From NCBI GenBank assembly GCA_026210745.1, contig CP110632.1:3223001-3287000 (forward strand): a stretch of 64,000 nucleotides of DNA. The letters are read 5' to 3'. Positions 1 through 11,200 of this stretch are shown here, piece by piece. Numbering within the stretch: the stretch's first letter is position 1; each line of letters begins with the position of its first letter. The notes beneath the pieces are model-generated. The model saw only the letters and a program-made list of their open reading frames with translations. It was not told where the DNA came from and did no database searches. The position numbers were made by a program, and so were the translations under genes. Source of the DNA: Exobasidium rhododendri (Eukaryota; Basidiomycota; Exobasidiomycetes; Exobasidiales; Exobasidiaceae).

Positions 1-3000
1 AGATTATCTTTCTCCTGAAATTGTGCCGATTGGACGCTACTATGCACCTTTGTAAGGATAGCGAGGGCAGCGCACCGACTGCTCTTGCTCCGTGAACTCA
101 GGCAGCAAACCACCACACCTAATGCGTTTGTTCTCGCTAATTCTAGCCACTGAAGGCCTGAGACTGATTGCTTAGAAGCTAGTAATTCCCCAACGATGCT
201 CAACACGAGGACCGGGTCGTAGACGGATTCAAGCAAGCCTTTATTCCCTTGAGAGACCCCCTCGTACCCACTTTGCCTTAAAGCTTCGTAGCCTCGATTA
301 CGTGGAAAGCGAAGCCAAGTCTCGTAGAGCCGATTTGGAGTCATACGCGAGAGTATTCCCAGATCGATCTCATTTTGTGGTTGCAAGGAAGGGTTGCCAT
401 TAACGAGCCAGTGATGTTGGATGAGAGGCATAACGGAAGTCTTGTTCACCTCTTCGAAAGTTTGGATGACGACCAGTAGTCTTCGATCCCTCGTCGAGAG
501 ACTTCCACCGTACAGTCGTATAGCAGACGTCACTAGATCCCCTTTGCACAATTTGCTATCACGCTGAACAGCTTCGGATATCATCTTCGTAATCTCATTC
601 GAGCTCTTTGTATCCACCAATGCTTCCTTGCTCCGCAGTACGTCGGCCAAGAATTTTTCAAAGGCAGCGGGCGGGAGAGCGGCTAACTTCATGATGTACC
701 GTACCAATCGAACGTGAAGACTGCTATCCAGTCGATTTGCGATAGCGGCAGAAAGAACAGGTTCAGCCAAGTACGACTTTAAAAGCCGACCAGAATCCGC
801 GTCATCCAGTCTTTGAAGTAGCTGTGTAAAGGCTTCTACGCCCTTGATCGTCGCTTCACTGTCCGCTCTGTCTTCGGCGAAGCGACGAACTAACCAGAGA
901 AGGGCTTTATCTAAGAGCGCTTGAATAGTATTTAGATCTCCATTGATAGAGTTGCTCGCTCTACCTTTCTCGACTTGATTGGCTGCGAGCAAGAATGCGC
1001 TCGGTCTGAAAGCGTCCACTGGTTGATCGGGTGCGGCTTCTACCAGCAGATCCAATAAAGTCGGCGAATCAGGGGGGAGGTAGACACACAGAGCGTCACA
1101 AACTTGTGCCAGAGGGACAGCTTTGCTTTGGTCAGTGTCGAACACGACCTGAACGCAAGCCTTGATTAATTTTTGACTCAATTTCGACACCAAATTTCTT
1201 GAGTCAATATCATCGCTTGTGTTTGTATTATCGCGCAGCGATCGGATGACTGCTTCTGTTGCGCCTGCTACAGCGTTGGGAAGACAAGTCACGAGATGTT
1301 GGAGGTCATCACGATCGCACAGCTCTATCCAGAACACCAAAGAGAAGGAAGTAGGCTTTACGAGAACGCTGCAGAGTGAGTCGTCCAGATTCGCCACGTT
1401 TGCAAAAGAAAGAATATAGCGGCTGAATCGCTCTTGTCTTTCTTTATTGGTGAAGAAGGATTCCGAAAGGGTAGCGGAGTCTTTCAAGGCTCGCTGTAAC
1501 AGAAGCAAGCTTTTGTTGACCAGCTCAATGTCACGTTGATCAACCAACAAGATGTCCAGCGACTGCAATTTTCTGCTCTCCCTCGAGGTGGTCGATGCAG
1601 TCATTGCTTCCAACAACAGCTCCATCTCTGTCTCGTTGCCGAGAATGAAGGCTCTGGCTTTGTCGTCCAGAAAAGGCCAGGCTTGAAGCAGACTCTTGCG
1701 GTCTTCTCTTCCGATGTCCGTCTGACTGCCCTCTCCCTTGCCATAGAACTCGTCTACTGCTACTTCCAGCAAAGGGTGTACAAGACTTACATGTTCTTGC
1801 CTTTCAGGATCCAAGGCTGCTTCGACGATACAATGCAACAGCGCCGAACGGACGTCCCTTCGCTCACGGCAGACTCGCAGAATGTCCTCGTGTGATAGTA
1901 GTATTCGGGACAGGTCTTCTGCGTCTGTGTCTTCGTCTGACTCTCCATCATTGCTGCTGCAGATCAGTGCCTTGTTCAAGATCATCTTTACCATGTCGAG
2001 GTCAACAAGTCTTTCCAAAAGAGCATTGCGACAATACGTCAGCGCGATATTCCTCTCCACCCTCGACCGTAAGAGAGAAGTCCAGTCGAGCGCCAATTTG
2101 TTCAGCTCTTTAAGCGTGGGCATAGCAAAGACAGAGGTCAACGACTTCTTTTCGACGGCGTTGCTTCGGGATCCCTCAAAAGCCTTGTGCCCTATCTGTA
2201 CCGACAGCACTCTTCTCTTCATCACTTCTACCACGCTGCCTATCTCTTCTCTAGCTTTGTCCCCGCTCTTCTCCACCGCTGCCTCAATCTTGTCCATGAT
2301 CATTTCGCACAGCCGAGTAATGGCAGAAGACTCGTCGAGGAGCGTGAGCAAGGCGGGAAGCAATCGGGCTAAAAATTGCAGGAATTCCAGTTTGATACTT
2401 TGACTGCTGAAGAGGCTGTTCTGTAGCCGTATTGCGTACTGTTCTATCATAGTAAAGAGAATTGGACTGGCGCAGAGACCTTCCTCTTTGTCTGAAGAAA
2501 GTAGCCGTCCTGCTTCGATGTATTTGTACGAAGTCTTGAGACATCTTTGAATGCTCTCGTCTAAGAACTGAAGCAGGTTCTCTGAACTATCACTGAGGGC
2601 GTACTGCCACACTTTCCACTCCTTTCTATTGTGTTGGAATAGGATGGTCGAGGTAAGGCTCACCTCAAGGAGATCTCTACTAGCTTGACGTACTTGGTCA
2701 AGCGTAGGGGAGACGGCCAGTGACAGTAATTGACAAAAGTGAGACGCCTCTTTGTTGCTTTGCCTTACGAATAGGTCGATCACGCCAGCATGACCTTGAC
2801 TGTGTAGCGTCAGCAGTTGAATAGCGTGCAGTTGACATACTAGAGCGAGTCGCTTTGAGCTATCGTCTGCCTCGCTCTGATTCTGCTCGTTAGCACTCTT
2901 GACGGCGATGAGTGAGGTACAAGAGAGCAGCTTGCCCAAATCTACAGAAGACGCCTCGAGGAAGATGGCATGATGCAACTTCGCAGCACGCATGGCCGCT

Positions 3001-5102
3001 TCCATAATCAAAAGCGATTGTCTTGGCTTCTTTTCAGCTTCCAATGATTCTGACAAGCCATTGTTGCTCTTCACCTTCTCCTGTTCCTTTGCAGCAGGCA
3101 TCAGAGCATGCCGAATTTCTATAGCGCTCAAGATGGCAGTCAGATCTGGTAATCGCAATCTAGCTTCACCAATCACCTCCGTCCGCCTCTTCATCCAGGG
3201 TCCCTTGTTGCCTTGACTCGTCTCATACTCTCCTTTCAGATTGGCGTCTCTAGTAATTGGCGTATATCCGTCGCCGGCCCTTCCTGTTGAAGGAAATGCA
3301 GGGGTGAGATTGTCATGCACAGTTGACATCTTTTGACAAAATCGGTCAAAGGAGTGAAGTCGAGTCAACAGCTTCGACAACAAGACAAGAGCTCCATGTC
3401 GTGTCAGGACATCCTTTTGAGATATACCTCGAGAGATGATCGCTTTGGTCAATGTCGTTGGGAGTACTGAATCCAGGCACTTGTCCAACGATGGCGGGAG
3501 AGACTTCCACCTAGACGAATCCAGTAATGGAACACTGAGAGCTCGTCCCAACAAAGTGGCAGTGCTCAACCAAGCAATCGACATACCCCTCGGTTCCATA
3601 CTTGACGATGAAAATGGACCTGTTGCTGCGTTCAGAAAGGGTGCGAGCAGCTCTTGCGATGCAGCGAGAATGCGTAGAGTCAATTCTGCCTGTTTCGGTG
3701 AGCGGGTAGGGGAGAGTGACTTTAGCAAACCAAGAAGGATTTTGTTGTAGACGCCGACGTTGACCGTGTCTAAATCTTCCTCTTCTTCCTCTTCTCCTTC
3801 TCCCGCCTCGTCGCCTCCTTCTATTTCGTGCTTGTTCTTGTTCCGACCATACCACCCTTGATCTACAAAGCAAACGCCTCGACCAGGATGAGTACACAGA
3901 GCAAGTAAGAAGTGATGCACGACGTCTGCAATGCTGTGCCTTTCTTCTGAATTTGCAACGACGATCAGCTCGCTTTCTCGATCATACAGTGCTACTAGTT
4001 CTTTGCAAGCCCATTCGCTGAAGAAGCCTGCCACTTTTGATCGAGGCAATCTGGAGGCTGCTTCATCGCTTAGTAGGCCATCATGAAGTGCCATGAGAAC
4101 ATGCGTTACGATTTGAGGAGGGTCGTTGATGAGCCCTTTGAGAATGGCAGGCAGGAAGTCCCGACCCAAAGAGAGAGCAGAAATCTGAAGGGGCACCGGC
4201 TGAGCACTTCCTGTATTCGAGCGCAAGAATGAGAACAGGAAAAGGATCCACAACGTACGTATGTCCGGTCGATCCAGACTTACAGGTGCCTTTTGTTTCG
4301 GCACCACCTTTGACCCCTTTTTTGGAAACTTGGCTCTTCTCCTCATTGCAAGTAGTCGCGGTAGAGATTTCAGTGTCCAGTTCATGTGATCAAACACACT
4401 TCTGGCATATTTCCCGCCGGCAAAAGACGTCATCTCCAAAAGTAGTCTCAAAGTTGCCAATGTTACCACTTCCGAAGCACCTCGATTCTGTTGTGAGCTT
4501 CCTTTCTGTGTAGCGTCGGGCTTTCCGTTTGCTTTTGATAGGTAGAGCTGGAGTCGAGTCCAATATGTGTTCGTGCTGACAGATTGTGTTACTCCTTCGT
4601 CCTGTGATCTAGCCGCTGGAAGAAGTTTGTGAATCAGATCGTCCACTAGGTCGTGTGTCGGTTGATGAGCACCGAGGAGGACGATTATGTTGGACAACGC
4701 AAATAGGGGGAGTGGCAGAAGGCTAAGCTGCTCTTGTCTGTCGATGACATCCCACGCATTCAATAGCCCTCCTCTACTCTCCTGGCTCGAGTCAGCATGG
4801 CCAACCCCACCGGCTTGACAAAATTCCCTGGCCAGTTGAATCCTCTTGTCAGAAGGCGAGAGCACTTCATCAAACTTGAGCAGACTAGTCAGATTGCGAA
4901 GTTCTGATAGGCTCACTCGCAGTGTATCCAAGGAACTCGTCTGTATGGACGTCGCTAAATCTGATCCGGTGCCAGAGTAGGCATCAAGGGCCGCTGCTCT
5001 GGAAATTTTGAGGGGTGGCCTTTCGCTCTTCTTATCTACAGTTTCGCTTGTCTGGTTTTCACTCTCATCCCGCTTCCTCTTCGAAGCTTTATCGAGAGAC
5101 AT
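1..5102 (-). CDS. URB1: URB1/Npa1-like nucleolar pre-60S ribosome biogenesis protein (C-terminus off the left edge)
   Basis: One uninterrupted reading frame runs from the ATG at 5102-5100 to the left edge of the window, more than 1,700 codons with no intron; yeast Urb1 is about 1,760 residues, so little is missing. The N-terminus is basic and nuclear-like (MSLDKASKRKRDE). An acidic stretch (GEGEEEEEEDLD, about residue 435) is followed by VGVYNKILLGLLK, which fits the Npa1 N-terminal domain. Near the C-terminus AIRLYGGSLSTRDRRLL (about residue 1528) and ESVYDPVLVLS (about residue 1626), followed by a conserved NALG...LSS...R block, match the C-terminal domain of human URB1. The family acts in the nucleolus in early 60S assembly as part of the Npa1 complex. 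It is divergent from TOM70 across a 523-bp promoter region holding two E-boxes. Identity rests on remembered family motifs and length; I am fairly sure. Confidence 0.85.
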   Translation of the reverse strand, partial: MSLDKASKRKRDESENQTSETVDKKSERPPLKISRAAALDAYSGTGSDLATSIQTSSLDTLRVSLSELRNLTSLLKFDEVLSPSDKRIQLAREFCQAGGVGHADSSQESRGGLLNAWDVIDRQEQLSLLPLPLFALSNIIVLLGAHQPTHDLVDDLIHKLLPAARSQDEGVTQSVSTNTYWTRLQLYLSKANGKPDATQKGSSQQNRGASEVVTLATLRLLLEMTSFAGGKYARSVFDHMNWTLKSLPRLLAMRRRAKFPKKGSKVVPKQKAPVSLDRPDIRTLWILFLFSFLRSNTGSAQPVPLQISALSLGRDFLPAILKGLINDPPQIVTHVLMALHDGLLSDEAASRLPRSKVAGFFSEWACKELVALYDRESELIVVANSEERHSIADVVHHFLLALCTHPGRGVCFVDQGWYGRNKNKHEIEGGDEAGEGEEEEEEDLDTVNVGVYNKILLGLLKSLSPTRSPKQAELTLRILAASQELLAPFLNAATGPFSSSSMEPRGMSIAWLSTATLLGRALSVPLLDSSRWKSLPPSLDKCLDSVLPTTLTKAIISRGISQKDVLTRHGALVLLSKLLTRLHSFDRFCQKMSTVHDNLTPAFPSTGRAGDGYTPITRDANLKGEYETSQGNKGPWMKRRTEVIGEARLRLPDLTAILSAIEIRHALMPAAKEQEKVKSNNGLSESLEAEKKPRQSLLIMEAAMRAAKLHHAIFLEASSVDLGKLLSCTSLIAVKSANEQNQSEADDSSKRLALVCQLHAIQLLTLHSQGHAGVIDLFVRQSNKEASHFCQLLSLAVSPTLDQVRQASRDLLEVSLTSTILFQHNRKEWKVWQYALSDSSENLLQFLDESIQRCLKTSYKYIEAGRLLSSDKEEGLCASPILFTMIEQYAIRLQNSLFSSQSIKLEFLQFLARLLPALLTLLDESSAITRLCEMIMDKIEAAVEKSGDKAREEIGSVVEVMKRRVLSVQIGHKAFEGSRSNAVEKKSLTSVFAMPTLKELNKLALDWTSLLRSRVERNIALTYCRNALLERLVDLDMVKMILNKALICSSNDGESDEDTDAEDLSRILLSHEDILRVCRERRDVRSALLHCIVEAALDPERQEHVSLVHPLLEVAVDEFYGKGEGSQTDIGREDRKSLLQAWPFLDDKARAFILGNETEMELLLEAMTASTTSRESRKLQSLDILLVDQRDIELVNKSLLLLQRALKDSATLSESFFTNKERQERFSRYILSFANVANLDDSLCSVLVKPTSFSLVFWIELCDRDDLQHLVTCLPNAVAGATEAVIRSLRDNTNTSDDIDSRNLVSKLSQKLIKACVQVVFDTDQSKAVPLAQVCDALCVYLPPDSPTLLDLLVEAAPDQPVDAFRPSAFLLAANQVEKGRASNSINGDLNTIQALLDKALLWLVRRFAEDRADSEATIKGVEAFTQLLQRLDDADSGRLLKSYLAEPVLSAAIANRLDSSLHVRLVRYIMKLAALPPAAFEKFLADVLRSKEALVDTKSSNEITKMISEAVQRDSKLCKGDLVTSAIRLYGGSLSTRDRRLLVVIQTFEEVNKTSVMPLIQHHWLVNGNPSLQPQNEIDLGILSRMTPNRLYETWLRFPRNRGYEALRQSGYEGVSQGNKGLLESVYDPVLVLSIVGELLASKQSVSGLQWLELARTNALGVVVCCLSSRSKSSRCAALAILTKVHSSVQSAQFQEKDN

Positions 5103-5239
5103 GCCAATGCCGATTTAGCAGTCAAGGCGAAGGCTATTCTAAGAAGGGCATAGGAAGATATTCCTAGCTAGCTACAACTAACTCTATCTGCTAAAATGGA
5201 GGCGCTAGAAATTCAAAAAAATGAACGAGGCTTCTTTAT

Positions 5240-5245
5240 CACGTG
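5240..5245. promoter_or_regulatory. CACGTG E-box palindrome
   Basis: A perfect CACGTG hexamer lies 138 bp upstream of the URB1 ATG and 380 bp upstream of the TOM70 ATG. CACGTG is the core site of fungal bHLH factors such as Cbf1. Occupancy is inferred only from the match. Confidence 0.45.
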
Positions 5246-5470
5246 AAGCATATCAGCAAGGATTGTCCTTCTAAGGGCCAGCATTGGTTAGTCCGCTCTC
5301 ATATGGGTGATGGATCGGCACCAGAAGATGACATTGATGAGCGGAGCACAGCCTAAATACAAACACCATCCGACATTTCGCCGGGCTGACTTGCAAGACT
5401 AATGCTGCGAGCGATGGAGTAGCAGCATTGGGGGAAGACCAAAGTGGAGAGCAAATGCGGACCCGTATTC

Positions 5471-5476
5471 CACGTG
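5471..5476. promoter_or_regulatory. CACGTG E-box palindrome
   Basis: This second CACGTG in the same divergent promoter sits 150 bp upstream of the TOM70 ATG, so each gene has one E-box within about 150 bp of its start. Confidence 0.45.
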
Positions 5477-5625
5477 TTTTAATGGGTGGCGCTTAAGAGC
5501 GATTTTTTCTTTCATGCCAAAGCGAAAGGTGGAGCTTGGATTTCGTCGCACGGCATCCTCTTTTTTTTCCCGCACCAATTTCGTCTTCTCTCTGATTGTA
5601 CTCTTGCCGATCTACCAAGTTGATC

Positions 5626-7842
5626 ATGGCACCAGTTGCAGAAAGGGCATCACAAAGTGCCGAGAGAGGCGCAAGCTCCATATCACGATGGGCAGAGGCT
5701 AACAAAAACCTGGCGATTGCGCTAGGACTAGGAACGATTGCAGTGGGTGGAGCAGGAGTGTACTACTTCCTCAATGGCCCTGCGACAAAACCACACTCGA
5801 AGGGTAGCGAAAGGATTGAATCGCCAGAGAAGGGAGCAGGTGGAAGCTCGAGCGCTGCTTCCAAAAAGAAGAAAAGCAAGAAGAGCAAGAAGGTTAAAGA
5901 AGGCACTCCTCCCAATGAACCACAGGTAGCAAGAGAAGGGGATGACCCTTTGTTAGATGAAGCTAGCATAAAGGACCTTATGGTCTTGTCCGAAGAGGAG
6001 ATCAAAAGGCTACCAGAAAAGGTAAATTTGCGACGTAGAATTTCGACGTTTTCCCTGTGCCGTGAGGATACTCTGGATTATTTAGCTGACATTTGCCTGT
6101 TTTGCCCCACTAGAAACGAAAGGAGCTAGCACAGGCACTCAAGGCTGCTGGAAATAAGTCGTACCAATCGAGAGAGTTTGAGAATGCGATTGGACACTAT
6201 ACAAAGGCGATTGCTGCTGATCCGTTGGCCGTATTTTTCAGCAATCGAGCAGCTTGCTACTCGAACTTGAACAGGCCTCAAGACGTCATTCCTGATTGTA
6301 ATCGAGCATTGTCGATGGACCACACATATATAAAGGCCCTCAATAGGAGAGCAGTTGCTCGAGAGCAACTCGGAGGCGATGGTGAAGGAAGCGGAGATGC
6401 CGGAGATAAGAAGAGGGACTTGCTTTTCGAAGCTCTTGCTGGTGAGTCACTCGAGAGAAGTAAAAACTGAAGGAGAGCCGCGGAAACTGATACCTTTCTT
6501 TACTGCCTCGTAAGACTTTACTGCTGTTGCCATTCTAGGCCAATTCAAAGACCAAACGGCAACAGAGAGCGTGGAGAGAGTACTAAAGAAGATTGCCAAT
6601 TCAAAAGCAAAAGAAATCCTTAGGACAAGAGAACCAAAGTTGCCATCACCCACCTTTGTGACTGCCTACCTCGACGCTTTCCGACCGCAGTCTTTCCCTG
6701 ATCTGCCAGAAGACGCCTCGCAAGGTGATAAAACTCTGATCCTGGCTTACGAAGCAGTAGCCGCTCGCAATTACCCACATGCATTCAGTCTCTTCAACGA
6801 GGCAGTGGAGCAAGGACTGAGTAATGAGGACTTGGAAGCAGCTGCTCTAAATATGAGGGGTACTTTCAAGTGAGTCTGAGAGCACTTACATCATACGCGT
6901 TGCTGCCTTCCTTGTTGACCACCTTTATTTCTGGCACAGATTCGTTATTGGGAATGCAAAGAGTGCGCTGGATGATCTGGAGCGAAGCACGACCTTGCGA
7001 CCAAAGCTGGTGCAAAGCTGGGTGAAGAAAGCCAGTGTTCACATGGAGTTGAGCGACAAAGACGAAGCCTTTAATGACTTTGACATTGCCATCAAGGCCA
7101 ATCCAAATGACCCTGACATCTACTATCACCGAGGGCAAGTCCACTTTATCCTGGGAGACTTTGACTTGGCCATCAAGGATTACCTGAAGTCGACGGAGCT
7201 CGATGACACTTTTATCTTCAGTCAAGTGCAGTATGCTGTAGCGCTTTACAAGACTGGGAAGATTGAAAGTTCCACCAAAGCCTTCAAAGATCTACTGGAA
7301 GATTTCGAAGGTGCGAGTGAAGCTTACAACTACTTTGGGGAGCTACTCTTGGATCAATCGAAATTCAAGGATGCTTTGCAGAACTTTGACAAGGCCATCC
7401 AGATCGAAAACGAAAAAGAAAGAAGCAGCAACGTCTTGCCAATGATCAACAAAGCGCTAGCCTTGTTCCAATGGAAGCAAGAGATGGGTGCAGCGGAGAC
7501 TCTGTGTCGAAGTGCTTTGGACAAAGACCCGGACTGTGACGTAGCCGTCGCTACCCTGGCTCAATTGAGTCTACAACAGGGAAAGATCAAGGAAGCCATC
7601 GAGTATTTCGAAAGGAGCGCTCAAATTGCAAGGACTGAGCCAGAATTGATCAACGCCATCACCTAGTAAGTCAAGAGTATGGAAGTATTCCTCTCCCTCC
7701 CTTCCTCTGTATATGCTAACGATTCGATGTTTCCTCCACCTTCTTCAGCGAAAATGCATCGCGCGCTCAATTGAGATTCATCGACGACTTTCCCGAAGAG
7801 GGCAAGCTTCTGCAGTCCTTGGCGGGAGGACTGTCGGTATGA
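5626..7842 (+). CDS. TOM70: TOM70 mitochondrial import receptor subunit
   Basis: Five exons (5626-6021, 6114-6441, 6539-6869, 6940-7665, 7749-7842) give 624 residues, close to yeast Tom70 (617). All four introns have GT...AG ends and keep frame. A single hydrophobic N-terminal anchor (about residues 28-49, ending GGAGVYYFL) is followed by a Lys/Ser-rich linker (KKKKSKKSKK) and then tetratricopeptide repeats: KAAGNKSYQSREFENAI and FFSNRAACYSNL in exon 2, FNDFDIAIKANP and YYHRGQVHF in exon 4. Tom70 sits in the outer mitochondrial membrane and binds carrier precursors delivered by Hsp70/Hsp90. The ATG at 5626 was chosen because the upstream frame has no ATG and the anchor lies at the right distance. 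The last exon (YENASRAQLRFIDDF) restores a complete C-terminus. Confidence 0.92.
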
Positions 7843-8245
7843 AGGGTGTGGGCTCTAGTATGCTTTTGGAGACATCCTCCACCTCTGACTGTACAAACCC
7901 TACTACCACCCACCACCATCTCCACCACTTATTGTCTGCGAGCCTCCTTCCCTCCCACTTCTGTCATTGTGCGCAAGGAGGAGGGAGGAAGGCGGAAACA
8001 TCCCCCCCCACAACACATCATCCTTACCAATGTATTCTCCATACTTTCCGTGCTCTACTACTTCACGATCCAGAAATGAGAGCTGCAATGTGTTTGACGT
8101 TTTACTTGTTGGTCTACGGACGGTATGGCATACACGCTGCGTTGTTTCGCGAAGACAGTGATATGTAGTTCAAACATGAAAGAAGAATATACAACCCAGG
8201 GAGTCATAGCAATCCCCACCCAGGTCGGGCTGAGTAGTCCGGACT
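7843..8245. other. Convergent intergenic region, TOM70 / LRR gene
   Basis: This 403-bp stretch carries the 3' ends of two convergent genes. It is pyrimidine-rich on the plus strand, with a C run near 8006. The small overlapping frames here have no protein-like features. Confidence 0.5.
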
Positions 8246-11200
8246 TTACCTTACTGCATGGACTTCTTCCGCTTTCCTCTCTCCATCTTCCCCTGTGATG
8301 ACGTTGGAGGAAGGCGGATTTCGCGGTACGTCGCTTTCGAGTAACTCCTTTCTCAGGTCCTCGCCAGAGACGTCTGTCTCCACCTTGGATGTCGATCCGG
8401 CACGATCGTGAGAACGTTGCGAAGTCGAAGCACCTTCTTTACTTCCTTCCTTGTTTCTCTGACTGGGATCCTCATTCTCGAAAGTCGTCGCTTCTTCGCT
8501 CTTCTTGAGCCCTTCGTCTTCCTCTTCGTCTTCTTCCCCTTCAATCTGAAGACTTCTTGCTCGACGAAATATCTCTCCTTCTTCACTTAATTGACCTCGA
8601 GCCTTGTGATTCACTTGATGATTGCCGCTTGTACTCTCTTCGATGACTTCCTTTTCGTTTGGGATCTCTCTGGCCGCTTGCTGTTCTTCTTGCCCAGATG
8701 CACTCGCCTCTTCTAAGCCTGTCTGCAGCCTTTCAAGGCTCTTCTTCGAGGAAAGCTTCTTTACTTCATTCAAGGACGAGTTTTCTTCTTCTTCCTCGTC
8801 GTCTTCATCGTCTGATCCAATCGAAAAGGTAGGGGACGATAGCCCAGATTCGATCACGGAAGGAGGTTTCAAGTGGTTCTTGTCCACAGGTACTTCATTG
8901 ACCTTCGTCTTCGATGATGCGACTTCATCGTCTATATGAATATCGATCGTCGTTGCTGCGTACAACCCTTCTAACGTCGAAATAGCGCTCTCCATATCAT
9001 CGTTAATCTGCAGTGCTCGGCTCAGCTGTTCGCCTTCATGTATCACACTTAAAGCCTTTTGCAATTTGTTCTTCAGTATCTTGCCCTGTGTCAGCAAATC
9101 TCGACTCAATTCACTCTGCACAAGTGTGTCATTTCTCGGTCCTCGCTCTTTTGCCAATTCTTTCATCGCATCTCTCTCTCGATAAAGCAGTTCTTGCAGG
9201 ACCCGGCAACATTCCTGAGCCGCTTCGACCACTTTCTCTTTGTTCTTCTCCGCTTCTAAAGCTGCCGACTCTTCCAGACGTGAATTCGCCTCCATCAACT
9301 TATTTTTCTCCTCTTTTTCTTTTGCAGCTCGAGCCAGTGTAGACTTGTAGATGGGTGCTGCAATCGGAGCCTTGACTCCTCTTTGCTGTGCTTTCCTTTG
9401 TGCATTTTCCGTGTTTCGAATACAAGAATTGAGGATCTCCTGCGACAGTCTTGCGAAATCAGGTGCATTAGGTGGTATGTTGAGGTCAAGGCATCGCAGA
9501 CTCTTGTTCATGCGCACACTGACTGCCAACGCCATCACTCCTGCAATGTCGATCTGAAGATTCTCCGTCAAGTCAAGGTGTATAAGTGATTTTGCCTCCG
9601 GTAAGAATTCTGCCAAAGCTATGGCGCCTTCCGACGAAAGATCTGTATCGCTAATGAACAATCGTTTCAAATTCGAATTGAGGGTGAACGCATTTCGAAG
9701 TGTGGTGATGCCTTCCAGACCAGGCCCACAGCACGGATTGTGGCTCAGATCTAGTGTCTCTAGGGTCGCATTGTACTTTAAGGCGTCCGCAATGGCCACC
9801 AAGCCGGACATTTCAATGTTATTGTCACTCAAGTTGAGCACTTTCAACGTTCTATTCTTCTTCAAGGCTTGGCTCAGATAGACCACACCACCCCTGATAT
9901 CGTTCCCCTTGAGATCCAGCGTGAGCAGACTGCCGACTCGAGGAAGGGTAGACAATATCCTTTTTGCTCTTCTTGCGTGGAACAGGGCCATGGCCTCCTC
10001 TTCTGTGCGTCTTTCGTTCACCTTCAGATGCTTCACTTGCTCCCTTTCCTCGTCTGTAAGAGTGCGTTCAAAGTCCAGCGCAGGAGAGTCTAGACCTGTC
10101 GAGGTCACACCTGCAGTGCCACTGGAGGTAGACAAAGTGCCATTACTAGAATACCCTTCGATGATTGGCATACTCCTCCTCGTCACACCACCTCCTGGAC
10201 TGGAAACAACAAACGGCACCTGTGGCAGAGCAGGTGAAAGACTCCTTCCACTTCTCAAAATGGGAGCAGAGTGACTTGGAGAGGCCGATTGTTGCTTTGT
10301 TGCGTGCTGTTGTTGTACCTGTTCAAGCTTACTCACAGCAAGACTATCTCGAGTGCTGGATGACGTAGCATCGGGATAATCCTTCAACATGATTGCTAGT
10401 GCCACCGCTCCAATCTGGCCGATTTTATTTCTACGTAAGCTGAGATGATTTAAGTCAGAGAATCGCACGCTCTGAGCAAGGACTTCCAGGGAATTAGTGC
10501 GTAGACCGCAATTCTCCAAGCGCAAAGATGCCAATGATGATATGTCCTTTGTGTCTTCATTCAGTAATTCTGCCTTGATCGTGAGCGGCTCTTCCTTTTC
10601 TTCCTCTGCCGGACCCTGATTACTCTCTGGTGGCTGCTTTGAAGTGGATCGCTGCTTTGCAATCGCTCCAGCAATGTGCTCCAAGCTTGCTTTATTGATA
10701 CTGTTTTCAGAAAGATCCAAGTACTTGAGCGCTTTTGCCCTCCTCATAAAGATGCCGACAAAGCGCCAACCATGATACTTGATCTTTTTGTTGGCCGCAA
10801 GTGAAAGACTTGGAAGAGAGCCAGACACTAGGAGAGAATGTAGGATGGATTTTATCCCATCATCAGTGAGACCGCAATTCTCCAAGACGAGTTTGTTGAG
10901 TCCAAAATCTACACTGAGCAGATCAGCTACCGGCTCAATAGCTTGTCGATCAAGCAAGATGAAGGACAGATCGATTGTCCTGAGACCAGGTGGAGTCTCC
11001 TGCTTGGCTTCTAGGAAGACACTTCGCATCTTTTTAAGAGGATGCTCCTCCCGTGTTCTACAACACTCGCGGTATAACGATTCCAGTTCAGACACTGTCC
11101 AGTCCTTTGGCCCTTTACTCCTGAGTTTTTCGCGATGTTCTCTTTCGATCCTGATTCGAGTCGCATCTTCGTCGCCGGGTGCGATTGTGTTCGAGATGGG

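Larger units (their letters stand above)
5103..5625. promoter_or_regulatory. Bidirectional promoter region, URB1 / TOM70
   Basis: A gene-free stretch of 523 bases separates the two divergent start codons. It holds two perfect CACGTG palindromes (5240-5245 and 5471-5476) and a T-rich stretch just before the TOM70 start. No reading frame with protein-like composition is visible. Confidence 0.6.

Noticed and set aside
1536..2403. Overlapping plus-strand frames of 119 and 173 codons
   Set aside because: They lie antisense to the continuous URB1 reading frame and are Ser/Leu-rich shadows with no family features.
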